NCBI GenBank assembly: GCA_013176395.1
Contig: JABMLP010000034.1
Coordinates: 186,001-250,000 of the forward strand
Direction: 5' to 3'
Origin: Venturia oleaginea
Lineage: Eukaryota > Ascomycota > Dothideomycetes > Venturiales > Venturiaceae
Length of the DNA: 64,000 nt
Part shown: positions 21,687-32,939 of the stretch, piece by piece
How the letters are laid out: the number at the start of each line of letters is the position of its first letter
How positions within the stretch are numbered: the stretch's first letter is position 1
Notes under the pieces: model-generated
The model's database searches: none
Seen by the model: only the letters and a program-made list of their open reading frames with translations
What the model was told of the DNA's origin: nothing
Made by a program: the position numbers and the translations under genes

Positions 21687-24600
21687 GAGAGGAAACATCC
21701 CGCTGTTTAGGGCCTCCTGTACGAAAATCGGTGTTGCCGGCGCCCCATAAAGAGCAAGGTCTCAAGTCACCCCAGATTTTTCTGCAGTGATCGAAGCGAT
21801 GCAAAACTAAAAGATACAAGACAGCGGATAACAAACCTGTCCGAGAGCCCTGGAAGGAATTGAGTTTGTAGGGTAATGATTCGGTAAGCAAGCGTTCAAT
21901 ATTCCGATCGAATCATTGCGTTGTCTATTTCATGGCACCTGACGCTAGTGTTTGCCCTTCCATTGCGGGCATATTGAGTTTTTGTGATGCCAATTCGCAC
22001 GCACAGAGGATGTACCTTACATCAGAGCTCTAAAATACTTTACGATTCGGGTGGCGCACAACTATTGATCGGTGTTAGCGTTCATCGCTGACGTCGATCC
22101 ATGGCCGTTGTAGATCTGGTTCTCCGGGGAATGGTACCTTGTCATGCATCAGAGCCATATGAGTCCTCAATGTCGCCCTCAGTCAGACCAATGACCAAAA
22201 TCAATGGCTCTTGGTAGTTAATTCCACAGAATCGCTTGTTATCCGATCTATGCCTCTCTGCGCGTTCTTTACGACCCCACTCCCTTACGGCTCATTATGC
22301 ATCTTCGCTCGGGCGCTGAATTCTGCAATGGTGATGTGCTCGCCAACTTCGGGGCTGCTACTCTCTTTGCACATTGCATAGCTGGCCTTGACTAGACATG
22401 CTTACGAGACTCAGCATAGAGTAAGTTCAAATATTCAGAATATCATGCGCTAGATGATGTCTTCAGGATAGTAGCATCACGGTTTGTCGGTACATGGTCA
22501 GAAGTCTCATAGCGCCTAGTGGTTTCATTCTGCTCTTATGTCTTATCAGTCTCACCTGCAACACCGCAACTCACCCCGGTTGTCTTGAGAATCACATTTT
22601 TAAAAGCCTCAAGCTGCGAAAGATGGTCTCGTCCAGCGGATTCCTACGAGGCCTTATAATACCCACAGAATGGCCCATCCCCTCCAAGGATACTGTTACC
22701 ACAACATTGTCACTCTCCGTGTACAAAATTCTGTTCGAGGAATGAATCAAAGAGGAGCACAGGAACAACATATAGCCTTCTGTTCAGCTCTGAATGAGCG
22801 AAGCTTAGCCCGCTTTGAGCGACAAATCAAGAGATCGTCCCTGGATTGGAATTTTTGGGCAAACGGTTGTACAACTGGCGTATATTTCCTCGATGAAGAC
22901 AATGATAACGAGAACAGCGATGACGAAAGCAATAACAACGCTGACTCCATTGCAAAATATGTACGTGACTGGGAGACTCATGCGAATATCGCATTCAATT
23001 TGTCACTGATGATGAAACTCGCAATCTCGGAACGTCTCATGTCGGGACGGTCAACAGCTACATACACATTTCGGATAGCACGATGAAATTCTTCAACTTT
23101 CCGAAGCTTGGTGATCTGACGGATCAGTAGAGCACCATACTTCACGAGTTTGGGTGAGTCCGTTTGTTTTCACTTCACATCGCCGGTCGGGTATTTACAG
23201 ACATGCCTTGAGACTCGAACATGAGCATCAACATCATCATCGGCCTTTTCTACTCGATGAAGAAAAAACACGGGTACCCTTCAAATTATCAAGTCTAGCC
23301 GCAGCGGAAAACATCATCGAGGTGATTTACGGCTACCTATGCTTCTTTGCTTTTAACGCGCTCTCTATTGTGGGCTACGGTCTCCCACGAGAGTTACTTA
23401 TGGATCTCGACGGCAAGGCTTACATTGGTGCTGATATTACACATTCCCTCGTTCTTTCAGAAGGTAATATGGCCTAAGAAGCCTTGAAACTCATTCGGAC
23501 ATGAAGTCTTTAACTCTACGAAAAGCCTCATACTCTCCTCCGCAGACACACTCTAAAGCGACGCAGAAACCTCGATAATAACTTTACCCTCTCCTCCTCC
23601 TCCTCGAAAACCTTTTGCCTCTCCTCTTTAGGCAGCCTGCCTTACGATTCTCCTCTACTGAGGACTTCTCTCTACCAACTACGGGCAATATACACGGCTT
23701 TAGGTGGGTCGCTTTTTTTTATAAAAAAAAAAAGAAGGAAGGGCCCTTTTTTAGATAAATGAAAGTAACCATCTCCATCAATCATACTAGCTAGTCATTC
23801 ATTAAAAGCTAGTTGTTACGGGGAACTCGTTTCTCAACACAGTTGATTATGTCAAGACCTTCTTGACATCTGTGTTCTCTTGTTCTGGTCCGCGGGTTTG
23901 GGGTAAGAGCAATATCAGTCTGGAAGTACTTACCTTAAGTACCTTCCCTTGCTCAGGTTCTTTGGAGGCTCACTAGATCCTAGCCGTCCGATGTATCTCC
24001 CAATTCCGGAGTACTATAGATAAGGAGAAGGGAGGTATCTTCTACGCCATAGAAGAATGAAATCCTAGTTTCTTAGGGCTAACCGGTAGACTTAGAGCTA
24101 GATATACTTCGCTTTACGCTTAAACTGCTTTTAGGGGCTATATACGAGAAGAGGGAGGAGCCTTAGTTAATTTAAGATCTGTACTTAGCACGTCATCATG
24201 GCCCTAGGGAGGCTCAGGATCGAGAACTTAGTTCTCCGCTCTGACGAAAATGAATACAACAATAACAACAACAACAACAGCAACAAAATTCAGAAGGTGA
24301 TAACACAAGATAGCAGCCATATATCCCAAGCCAACAGGAGGGCACACCGATATCAGTCTCGACGAACCCTGCAACGCCGAAGACGAGAGATATGGCGCCT
24401 ACGCCATTCAAACTAGTTTATAAGTAGACAGGTCCAAATGTGCCAGCGAAAAGTGGAAACGCCGTTTTTGCATCCTCATACTTCAAGGTGAACACGCTGC
24501 TATACATTTGATTTCACGCTCCTGAACAGCCGTTCCGGCCAAGAGGGTTACGTTGTTGAGGACATGGTACTCACTTCCCTTACTCATTACTCACCAAGAT

Positions 24601-24836
24601 TCCCGCACGCGAATCAGATTCCCTTATTCCTAAGAAGGAATACAGGCAAGTGATCGTATTCATGGTTGAAGGAGAGAGAGAATATGGGCAAGGAATGGAG
24701 AGTGAAATTTTCGATTCTCGGTTTCAGCCGAAGCTCGCGGAGTCTTCGCCGCTTTTTTCCTCTCACGATCCTTTTACCATCATCACACCCCATCACTCTC
24801 TATCATACTCCATTATCAGTCATTGAAAACCATCAT
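21687..24836. other. unassigned region, about 3.1 kb
   Basis: No gene recognised. The longest plus-strand frames are 22494-22745 (signal-like hydrophobic N-terminus, FILLLCLISLTCN), 22670-23086 (Asp/Asn-rich stretch near residue 80) and 23154-23477. They lie in different frames and show no known motif, so they may be exons or the remains of one decayed gene. Around 23600-23900 the sequence is pyrimidine-rich, with an A-tract at 23720. An aac-type microsatellite lies at 24257-24285. Confidence 0.35.
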
Positions 24837-25876
24837 TTACGAGTTCTTCACCATGTCCCGCATGTTTCCGTATAGACTGTATGAGCACTGCTGTTGCGCC
24901 CTCGTGACATTTGTGTGCCGACTGCGACCAACTCGACTTTGACAACATGTCCACAACGATCGCCATCCCATACACAAGAATTGGAATATGAGACGTCGGC
25001 AGACGAACCAAGCAACTGGGTCGGATCGCTTGCGAAGCATGCCGCTTTTTCCATCCGCTGGGACCGGACTGTCGACGGAACATTATACATGAAAGCGCTG
25101 CAGCAACAATTGTGGCTTTGCGCGGGAATACCGACCGAAGTGGTATCCCTGTGTTTCTTCGGTTCCCAAAACGCCTCAGCCCTTTCTGGACACAACCCAT
25201 GGACGCCCAATTTCTTCTTTGCTACCAATTACAATTTTACTGGAAAAATCGGCCTGAGACACTCATGGTTAGCCACACCCAGAAGCTCGCTTAACCTGGC
25301 GATGCATAATTTTCACTGAACATCAGGTTTGTTTTGTTTGTCGGGGCGACTTGGTCAGAATCAGTACCGCTTCATCCTAGCTCCAGCGAAGTCTCTGACC
25401 TACTCAATCATCAGCTGGGCGGTGCTCTGTTCGGAGATGACGGAATCGGTGCCATATCAGGAGGAAACTTCCGAGTCCGCTTTCAGTATTCGAAAAGATG
25501 TCTTATACATTAGCACGACAGGTTGAAGGAATGTCGAGGAATCCTCTACAAGTCTTCATTCGTTACCTTCTTGGGAGGCTCCTATCGAACGACATCGTCC
25601 GAAATCAGTTCCGGTCGTCATGGCTTTCCTACCTGGAGCTGGCTGAGCCTTGATGCGGAGATTTATCAGGAGCTTTATGGGACACTGTCGAAGTATGGAC
25701 GTTATACATGGCCTTTCCATCAAACGACGCTCGGATTCGATTTTCGCTGGACCAAAATGAAGAAACAATACCACTGCAATGACCCCGCAACCGAATATAA
25801 TGTGTACAAAATCCAGGATTATCACAACCACTCAGTCCGTTTTACTCGGAAAATGAATTGCTGGACAGCTTTGTAG
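24837..25876 (+). pseudogene. decayed coding region, weak HET-like C-terminal text
   Basis: Three plus-strand open stretches (24894-25319, 25329-25526, 25523-25876) in different frames read like parts of one protein. The last contains HGFPTWSWLSLDAEI, which resembles the PSWSWAS motif commonly found after the HET domain in incompatibility proteins. I found no N-terminal HET motif here. The region could be a broken HET gene or a multi-exon gene of another kind. The call rests on a single motif and is tentative. Confidence 0.25.
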
Positions 25877-26179
25877 GCACAGCATGAGAATAGTGAGGAT
25901 TGAATTTCAGAGCTGCCTCCAATCTATCTAGGTGCATAAATGCAGTAGAATAACAAACTCAAAGATCGAAACAGATGCGAGGGAATGAGATGGACCTAGG
26001 CCAAACATGAATGAAAGTAATTGCTGGTGGCATAGCGCCAAAGTAAAACATCCGGCCGAGGAAAAACTTTTATGAAAAAGTCGAATGGTGGTGCCAAAGT
26101 AGAAGGACGGAGGCAGGATCGAAAGAGCAGGAGCTATGTTCAAGGTGCCCATTGTGGAATATCGACATCGCAGCATCCT

Positions 26180-26688
26180 TTAGAAAAGTTCAGTCCAGCT
26201 AGCGAGATTGGCCTGAACCGCATTGGCCGTCATAGCGAAGAGACGGTACAAAGCTTGTGCAGGAGATTCGCAGTTTTTTGCAAATTCCGTCGTATGCAGC
26301 AACACCTGTCTTGATATGCTATGCCCATTTTCACCCTCACAGACTTCCATCAGTAAAGCATCGTAGTGGGCAGTGACGTCAGGTCCCATGCCTTGCTCTG
26401 AAACATAAATTTCGACGTTCTGGCGGCGGATGTTGGGAAACAAGAGGCGAGCGTTCGCTTTATGAAGTCAGTTTCGACTTGAATGGCCCATTGTCTGTAA
26501 AATGAATACTCGCCCTTGATCTGTTCTCTTAAATCCATGCCTTCGCAGGCTACTCTAAGAATTTCATCTTCCATGTCCTCGTTGCCCGTTCCATGATTCT
26601 CTTCGCCCATTCCATGATTCTCTTCGCCCATTCCATGATTCTCGTCCCCCATTCCATAATTGTCGTATGCCATCATATTTTCGTCCAT
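26180..26688 (-). pseudogene. unidentified protein with tandem MGEENHG repeats, one-base frameshift
   Basis: On the minus strand, ATG at 26688 opens a frame with a run of four 7-residue units of the GMGEENH type (21 bp each, 26585-26650). It continues DMEDEILRVACEGMDLREQI and QWAIQVETDFIK. At about 26460 the protein-like text moves by one base into a second frame (KANARLLFPNIRRQNVEIYV ... to the stop at 26180). Either a base is missing or the gene is broken. I do not recognise the family. The clean continuation across the shift is the main reason to call it a gene. Confidence 0.4.
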
Positions 26689-26699
26689 GGATCTATCTT

Positions 26700-27480
26700 T
26701 TTTGGTTAGAAGTGAAAATCATAGGCAATAACCATTACTCACCAGTATGAAAGTCGAAGTGGAAGTTGTTGATGGCAATGGTTTTCTGGGCCACTTCAAC
26801 TCTCCCGACATCCAATATTGATAAGGTACTGGTGATACTGAACGCAGTGCAATGATGGTATGATTATGTAGAACTAGTCCTTAGGAACATGACGCTTTAT
26901 ATCGCTGCTGAATACTTCCCCACCTTCTCTGTCCATACTCGAGGAAATTTGATAGGCGATAGTCGAAGGCATCAAGGTACCGACGTAGTGGTCCAACCCT
27001 ATCCCGATGAGCCGTGCATAATACAACTCGTCTCGGGCAGGCAGTCCAGATTGCATAGGTGGTTCCCATTTTTGGAAGATTGCCTGATAAGAATCGAGGT
27101 GGACATGGCGGCTGCGGCGCAGCGATTGTCGCTTCCATGCAAGGCCTATTGGCTCCAAGCTGTTATACAACATGGACATAAGCGTGGATGATGCAGTTGG
27201 CAGGTGTTGCGGCGAGGTTTTGGTTGAATAAGGGGCCACGGGAGGCTCTCTCAGTACTAGGCTGAATCCCCCAAGCCACAGCTAGGCCCTATGTGTTCTC
27301 CCGATGTTTTGGCGAGTTTTGGCGGATCACGCTTGTTGATCCCCCTGCGAATGTGGCTGACCCGTGCATTTAACCGCCGACCATGTTTTCCACTCGCACC
27401 ACCATCAACTCTCGACCAACGGCTCTGAAAGAATAGAACAATAAGCCTCACCAAGGCTGGACATCTAAGCCGCAGCAGAA
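26700..27480. other. unassigned region
   Basis: No supported gene. A minus-strand open stretch at 26874-27239 has no recognised motif. Confidence 0.35.
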
Positions 27481-27489
27481 CCTTCAACG

Positions 27490-27915
27490 ACTGCTTCGAA
27501 CCCTTGCGACATCACACACACCTCTCTGCAGCTCGTTCCATCAAGAATTTCTGGTCCGTTCAGTTTCTTCAACCCAACACGAGCCCACTTCCAGCACAAA
27601 GCATCCGCAGATGAAGACGGGAGCCTGCTTGAGAAGCGCCCTCGGCGCGTTGATGGCGATGAAAGCGATACATCACTTCGCGAGGCGGACGAGGTTAAAT
27701 ATCGTTGGCGTCCAAGAGACAACCGCAATGGACGACATCAGCTAGACGTTACACCAACAAAGACTGATGGCAAATACCTTGTCCCGGATTCAACCTCGTC
27801 CATTGGGCAGATAGCCAGAAATCTCTTGCGCATGTTGACCAATTATCCTTATTGGGATATTTCTTGATTGGTTGCGTACTCTTCACGTGTGGCAGCATTC
27901 CTTCTTTGCCTGGTT
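27490..27915 (+). pseudogene. 5' part of a fungal integral membrane protein, truncated by retrotransposon sequence
   Basis: An open plus-strand frame from about 27540 reads FFNPTRAHFQHKASADEDGS, then LLEKRPRRVDGDESDTSLRE, EVKYRWRPRD and MLTNYPYWDIS, followed by TGA (27866-27868) where the family has Trp. Shifted by one base, the text continues as a first membrane segment, GCVLFTCGSI. Fungal multipass membrane proteins of unknown function often share this order: KRPR, YRW, YPYWD.SW, then a FT.GS helix. Past about 27915 the text changes to gypsy-derived sequence on the other strand. The gene is therefore dead: one nonsense change, one frameshift, and loss of the rest. Confidence 0.45.
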
Positions 27916-29525
27916 GCCCCTTGTGCGACCCTCGTCGGAACAAGAATGAGATCTCTGCTGCAGGAGGGATAACAGGTGGTAAAGTACTCCAGCGCTCGGT
28001 GGTCAGTGATAGCGGTAAAGGTATCTTGAATACCTCTCAACTCACCATTGAACTCTTCCAGGCTTCCAATCAGGGCTAGCATTTCCTTGTCATGGATCTC
28101 GTAGTTCATTTCATGAACGTTCATGGTCTTGCTGAAGAATGCAACAGGGTGTAGCTTACCATCATCACCTCGCTGTGATAATTGGCCTGCGACAATGCCG
28201 TCGGATGCGTCGGTCTCCATAACTGTCTCTTTGAAAAGGTCATATAGGGCTAAGACTGGTGCAGTGGTAAGGGCTTGTTTTAGTTTCTCAAAAGCGTCAA
28301 TGCAGTCTTCGTCAAAGTCGAAACTGGCTGACTTCCGGGTCAGGCGAATGAGAGGTCTGGCAATGCGGCCAAAGCCCTTGAACTTTCGATAGAAGTTACA
28401 GAAGCCTATAAAGCTCTGAATCTGCTTGGCTGATTTGGGCTGTTTCCAGTACTTGACAACAGCGATCTTTTCTGGGTCCACTCGGATACCTTCTGTGCCG
28501 ATAATGAAGCCCAGATACTTAATCTCTATCACGTCAAACTCACTTTTTTTGATGTCGCATTGCAATCCTGCGTCTCTCAGTCGTTTCGGCACCTTATGTA
28601 CATGCTCGGTATGGGTCAGAGGATCGTCAGAGTAGATAAGAATGTCGTCCAAATATGCAGTACAGAAGTCGTCGAGGTAGTCCATGAGCACTGTGTTCAT
28701 GTATCGCTGCCAGGTAGCAGGTCCATTGGCCAATCCTTCCATCATGACTTTGCATTTGAAGCTGCCATACCTAGTCCGAAATGTCGTGAGATTCTCAGAA
28801 TCAGTAGTCATGCGAATGCGATGAAACGCCTGCCTGATATCTAGTTTGGTGAATACCTTGGCTTTTGACAATCGGTTCATAGTCTCTCCAATCAGTGGGA
28901 TGGGATACCTATCCCTCTTTGACAGCGCATTGAGTTTGCAGTAGTCAATACAGAATCGGTAATTCTGCTTCTCCCCCGCAGGAGTCGGCTTCTTGACAAT
29001 GAGAATTGGTGATGTAAAAGGCGATGAACTTGTCTCGATAAAGTCTGACTCCAGACTCCGTAGGAACCATTCCTTGACAAACAACAGCTCATCCAGAGAC
29101 ATGTTGTAGAGAGGACAATACCCAGGTACAACATTCTCGTCTTCCAGCTCAATGACATGGTCCACTCCTTCCTTGTGGTCTGTTAGACGATTGGAATCTG
29201 CTTCTGAGAAGACGTTCACAAAAGGTTGGTGCTTCCCTGGCAATTTCTGTGCAATGAGTTCCTCCATTTCAGGGGTTTCATCTTCAGGAAGCTTGCCTTC
29301 GATAGCAGCAAGAGCAATCTTCAGTCTATCCTCATACTGTGCTAGAGAGTCATGCAGTGAGCTTTCCAAGTCAGCAGTCTTCTGACAGATTAGCAGTTCC
29401 ACCTCATGAAGAGATATTGCACCAGCGACTGCCTGTTCGTCTTTGAGATTCGACCGAAATGCTGGGGCACTAATCAAGTTGAGATCGATATCCACAGGAC
29501 TCCTCGGACGGAAATTCTGTTGCAA
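27849..29525 (-). mobile_element. Ty3/gypsy fragment H: reverse transcriptase and partial RNase H
   Basis: A single minus-strand open frame of about 558 codons carries the gypsy reverse transcriptase: NYRFCIDYCKLNALSKRDRY, FTKLDIRQAFHRIRM, the catalytic YLDDILIYSD and KYLGFIIGTEGIRVDPEKI. RNase H follows with METDASDGIVAGQL and ITDHRALEYFTT. The retroelement text ends abruptly near 27955; the last 40 or so codons are host sequence on the opposite strand. No LTR, gag, protease or integrase remains. The usual V-M-P-F-G-L motif reads VMMEGL, an uncommon change at the nucleotide-binding loop, so activity is doubtful even though no stop is present. Confidence 0.85.
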
Positions 29526-29826
29526 TATGGTGGTAAGACGAACGGTTTCAAAGTCGTTTCAAAACCTGTTTGTTCTCACTCTTGTTTGCTCGGTATCTCT
29601 GCGGTGTCAGAACCTATGTAGTACACTCTCTTTGTATAGATAGCCCTCATTTTACACTCAGTTCGAGGGTTATGCAGTCACTCATTGAATTCATACTTTG
29701 TGTTATTCCACTTCAGATAGTTATGAGCCCGGCTATCGCTCAAGGGTCTCCATCAGAATACGCTAAACTGCTTCAAGCTCACCGCTCTCGTTTAATACTT
29801 TTTTTCAGGCCTAACGCTACTGAGTC
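29526..29826. other. junction between gypsy H and copia J
   Basis: About 300 bases without a supported gene; probably the remaining leader of copia J. I see no clear LTR or primer site. Confidence 0.4.
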
Positions 29827-32536
29827 ATGCATAATCCACGCGTAATCTTCGTGTTTTACAGCTATTCTGCCCCGACCCCGACGTCTCCTCTGAGAGAAGT
29901 TCTAACAACATATTATCAACTTTTCAACCTCCATCGCTGCACAACGCTCTGCACGATGCCTGAACAATCTAAAAGAACCCTCAAGGCCTCAGAAGTCATT
30001 CCGGCGTCTCCAAAAGACTGGGATGACTGGTTTGCACGCCATAAGGCCAACCTCATTCGTGCTGGAATCTGGAAATACGGCAATCCAGATCTGGCCACAG
30101 AGCCAACATTACCTACTGAATCCGAGCCTCCCACTCCATATCAAGACACCAGCAAGGCAGCAGACATTCCAGCCGACATTACAGTCAATAATCTCTCTAC
30201 AGAAGGCAGGACTCTGTACAGAATCTTACAAGATGACTACAAAGAGAGGTGGAAGCTATGGGCAAGAATTGATAGCAAACTTGATGCTTCAATGACTTCA
30301 ATTGAGGAATCCATCTCCGCAGAATATGCCAGTTTGTTAACTGATTCCACTACAGTTTGGCAGATGTTAACAAACCTCAAGAAGATGATTGCACCAACCG
30401 CAAGAGCTAGGGAATTTGAGGTTTTGAGAAACTATCAAGCTGTTTGCAAGGGCCCCAAAGGAAGTTCAATTGAAGCTTGGTTGATGAAATGGGACAAGGC
30501 ATACAGAGATGTAGTAAGAGTTGGATTGTCTGAGGTCAGTGGAGAGAGACCTTTTTATGCATTCCTTGAAGCTGTTCATTCTTATGATAGCTCTTGGGCT
30601 TCATGACAACGGCTTTCTATCACCAGATCTGTGGTTAGGGGAGAGACATCAGTCTCAATCACTCAGCTTATCGAAGAATTCAATGCTGAGAGGTCCATCA
30701 ACTCCTATCGCAAAGGTTCATCACGCACATCATTTCAAACAGCAACACTCAATGGCCATCAACCATCATTACCTGGAGGGTCTAAGCCCTCTAAGTCACC
30801 TACGGACTGTGTCTGTGGTGCCAAAGAATGGTTCAGCCAATGCCGTTACCTTCATCCTGAAATGAGGACACCTGAATGGAGGTCTGATGTCTCTGCTACC
30901 ACCAAAGTTGCTACTGCATTGAAGACACCATCAGATGCTCTTAAGAACCACATGGATCGATGGGTTATTCGTCAAAACTCTACCACCACGGCCGCAACCC
31001 AGGATTCTATCAAGCCATCCGGGAAGCCTAACTTTGCACTTGCCACTCGAGTGACATCAACTCCAATGGTAGTCTCATTCATCACTGAATCCACTTCAAG
31101 TTACCGCAGCTTATGGTTCCTTGACAGTGGTTCATCAGATCATATTACCAACAATCCATCTATCTTTTCGGCGCCCTCAGATGGCTCTCCAGGAGAGTCA
31201 GTTGTTCCAGGCACTAGATCTACTGAAATCTTTGCCCGGGGCAAGGTTTCATTTACTGTACAGACTCCATTTGGTGAGGGCAACGCTCATCTGGAAGGAG
31301 TACCATTTTGCCCTGGCTATGTTACCAATGTATTGATATTGAGCCTGGCAGAGCTCCTTGATAAGGACTTTTTGGTGGATTTCAACGCTGGAACCATCGC
31401 CACTGCTCAAGGAGAAGTTATTATACTTTTCAAGAGAGAAGTTTCTATGTTTGTAGTGTCACAAAACCCGGAGTCACTTCCTCAGAGGGTGATTCCATCT
31501 ACCTCATTCGCCACCGTTCGAAAGTCAGCTCGTCAAAAGCCTCCATTATCAGTTGATGGCAAGGTCATTCACGAGATCTATGGCCATATTTTGAAGGAGA
31601 CTATGTCCCACCTTGAGGACAATGTCAATGGTATCATCATCACTGACCAATCAACTGCACCACAGTGCATTACGGATTGCCAAACGTGTGCATTATCAAA
31701 GATGACTCGTCAAGTCTCTCGTTATCCAGAGAGAAGCACACCAGTTTCAAAACCATTTGAGCGAATTGCCTTTGACTGGATCTATCACGATGAAGGCTAC
31801 AACAATGACTTCTATACTTGCCACACTCTCTGCACACTATCTCGCTTCCATCTCTGTGCAAGTCACGCCAAAAAGTCATCCTATCGAGAGGTTTTGGTAG
31901 AACATTTGAACATTATCGAATTAAACTGGGGTTTCAAGGTCAAGTACATTCAGACTGATGACTTCAAAGATGATGCTTTTGACTATGAAATCCGTATTCG
32001 TGGCATCATCAGAGAGCCATCTGCACCAGAAACTCAGGCCCAGAATGGCAAAACAGAAAGAGCAGGGAGATCCATCACCACCGTGTCAAGAAGCCTTATC
32101 GAGGCCGCCGGATTTCCTCATAATATGTGGCCAACTACCATGCCATATGCTGCAACCCTCCTCAATCGCACCCCACTAGCCTCATTGGGATGGAAAACAC
32201 CATATGAGTATGTGTTCAATCGCAAACCTGATGGCCGTCACCTGATTAGATTTGGCTCCTTAGCATATTGCCTTAACAAAGAAATACCCAAATCTCGTCG
32301 CCTCAAGAAGATGGAACCTTGTGCATTCATTGGCTGTTAAGTCGGTTATGAGTCTACAGGAATCTACAATATATGGATTCCATCTCAGCACACAGTCATT
32401 CGCACAAGAGACGTCGAATTCGATCAGAACCACTTCTATAAACATCACCATGTCAATGTACTTGGTGTTTCTGAGAGGGTGGCTGATTTCATTGAGGTTC
32501 TAACACCACTTCCCAGCCTCGCAAGCATGCACTTAG
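29827..32536 (+). mobile_element. Ty1/copia element J (gag, protease, integrase; truncated before reverse transcriptase)
   Basis: The element is recognised by its gag, protease and integrase order on the plus strand. The right end stops at 32536, where the 5' LTR of element G begins. No reverse transcriptase or 3' LTR is left, so G's arrival or a deletion removed the rest. Confidence 0.8.
29956..32520 (+). pseudogene. copia J Gag-Pol polyprotein (two stops, 3' truncated)
   Basis: Gag starts at ATG 29956 (MPEQSKRTLKASEV) with the copia gag core (DDWFARHKANLIRAGIW, then LLTDSTTVWQMLTNLKK). A cysteine motif follows (CVCGAKEWFSQCRYLHP, near 30810). The protease has LWFLDSGSSDHIT (near 31120). 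The integrase has a GAG-pre-integrase-like IHEIYGHILKETM, CQTCALSKMTR, FDWIYHDEG, IQTDDFKDD and ETQAQNGKTERAGRSI, consistent with D-D-E catalysis. In-frame stops are TGA at 30604-30606 (between gag and protease) and TAA at 32338-32340 (in the conserved AFIG region). The TGA at the gag end could be read through, but the TAA and the missing reverse transcriptase show that the copy is dead. Confidence 0.85.
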
Positions 32537-32810
32537 TGTGACGGCTTGCTAGGCTACTGGAACAACCACAGTATTCAAGCACCTAACAAGGCGCCACAGT
32601 ACACGAGCCATGTGACGGCTTGCTAGGCTACTGGAACAACCACAGTGTCCAAGCACCTAACAAGGTACCACAGTACACGGGCCACAGCAAGACCTATAAG
32701 TAGGCTTTGCCCCCAGCCCCCATTTACATAGCTACCTGTAGTTCACTATCACATTTAGTCCATACCTGATTGCTGCTCACGCCTTTCATTAGTTACCACT
32801 AGCCGTGACA
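32537..32810 (+). repeat. 5' LTR of gypsy element G (274 bp)
   Basis: Begins TGTGACGGC and ends GCCGTGACA. Contains two copies of a unit of about 74 bp (32538-32687), a TATA-like TATAAGTAG at 32694, and ACCTGTAGTT at 32734-32743 complementary to the sequence just after the LTR. Its inverted copy, equal in length, is the solo LTR at 36010-36283. Confidence 0.85.
32734..32743 (+). promoter_or_regulatory. candidate transcript 5' end / self-primer of element G
   Basis: ACCTGTAGTT lies about 40 bases after TATAAGTAG and is the exact complement of AACTACAGGT at 32812-32821, one base after the LTR. In Tf1-type elements the 5' end of the RNA folds back to prime reverse transcription in this way. Inference from complementarity and spacing. 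Confidence 0.6.
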
Positions 32811-32811
32811 T

Positions 32812-32821
32812 AACTACAGGT
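32812..32821 (+). other. putative primer-binding site of element G (self-priming type)
   Basis: AACTACAGGT starts one base after the LTR end and is complementary to 32734-32743 in the same LTR. I see no tRNA-like complementarity that would be an alternative, but could not search all tRNAs. Confidence 0.6.
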
Positions 32822-32887
32822 CAACCCACAACCACTCGCCTTTGGAGAAGGCCACCAAAAATCTCCAACCTTACCAGTTAGCCCACT

Positions 32888-32939
32888 AGCATACCAGACC
32901 AGCATACCAGACCAGCATACCAGACCAGCATACCCGACC
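32888..32939 (+). repeat. 13-bp tandem repeat (agcataccagacc) in element G leader
   Basis: Four copies of agcataccagacc, the last one altered, between the 5' LTR and gag of element G. Confidence 0.7.

Noticed and set aside
27465..27728. Minus-strand frame of 87 codons
   Set aside because: The plus-strand frame at the same place has better protein-like text (KRPRRVDGDESD, EVKYRWRP) and continues further.
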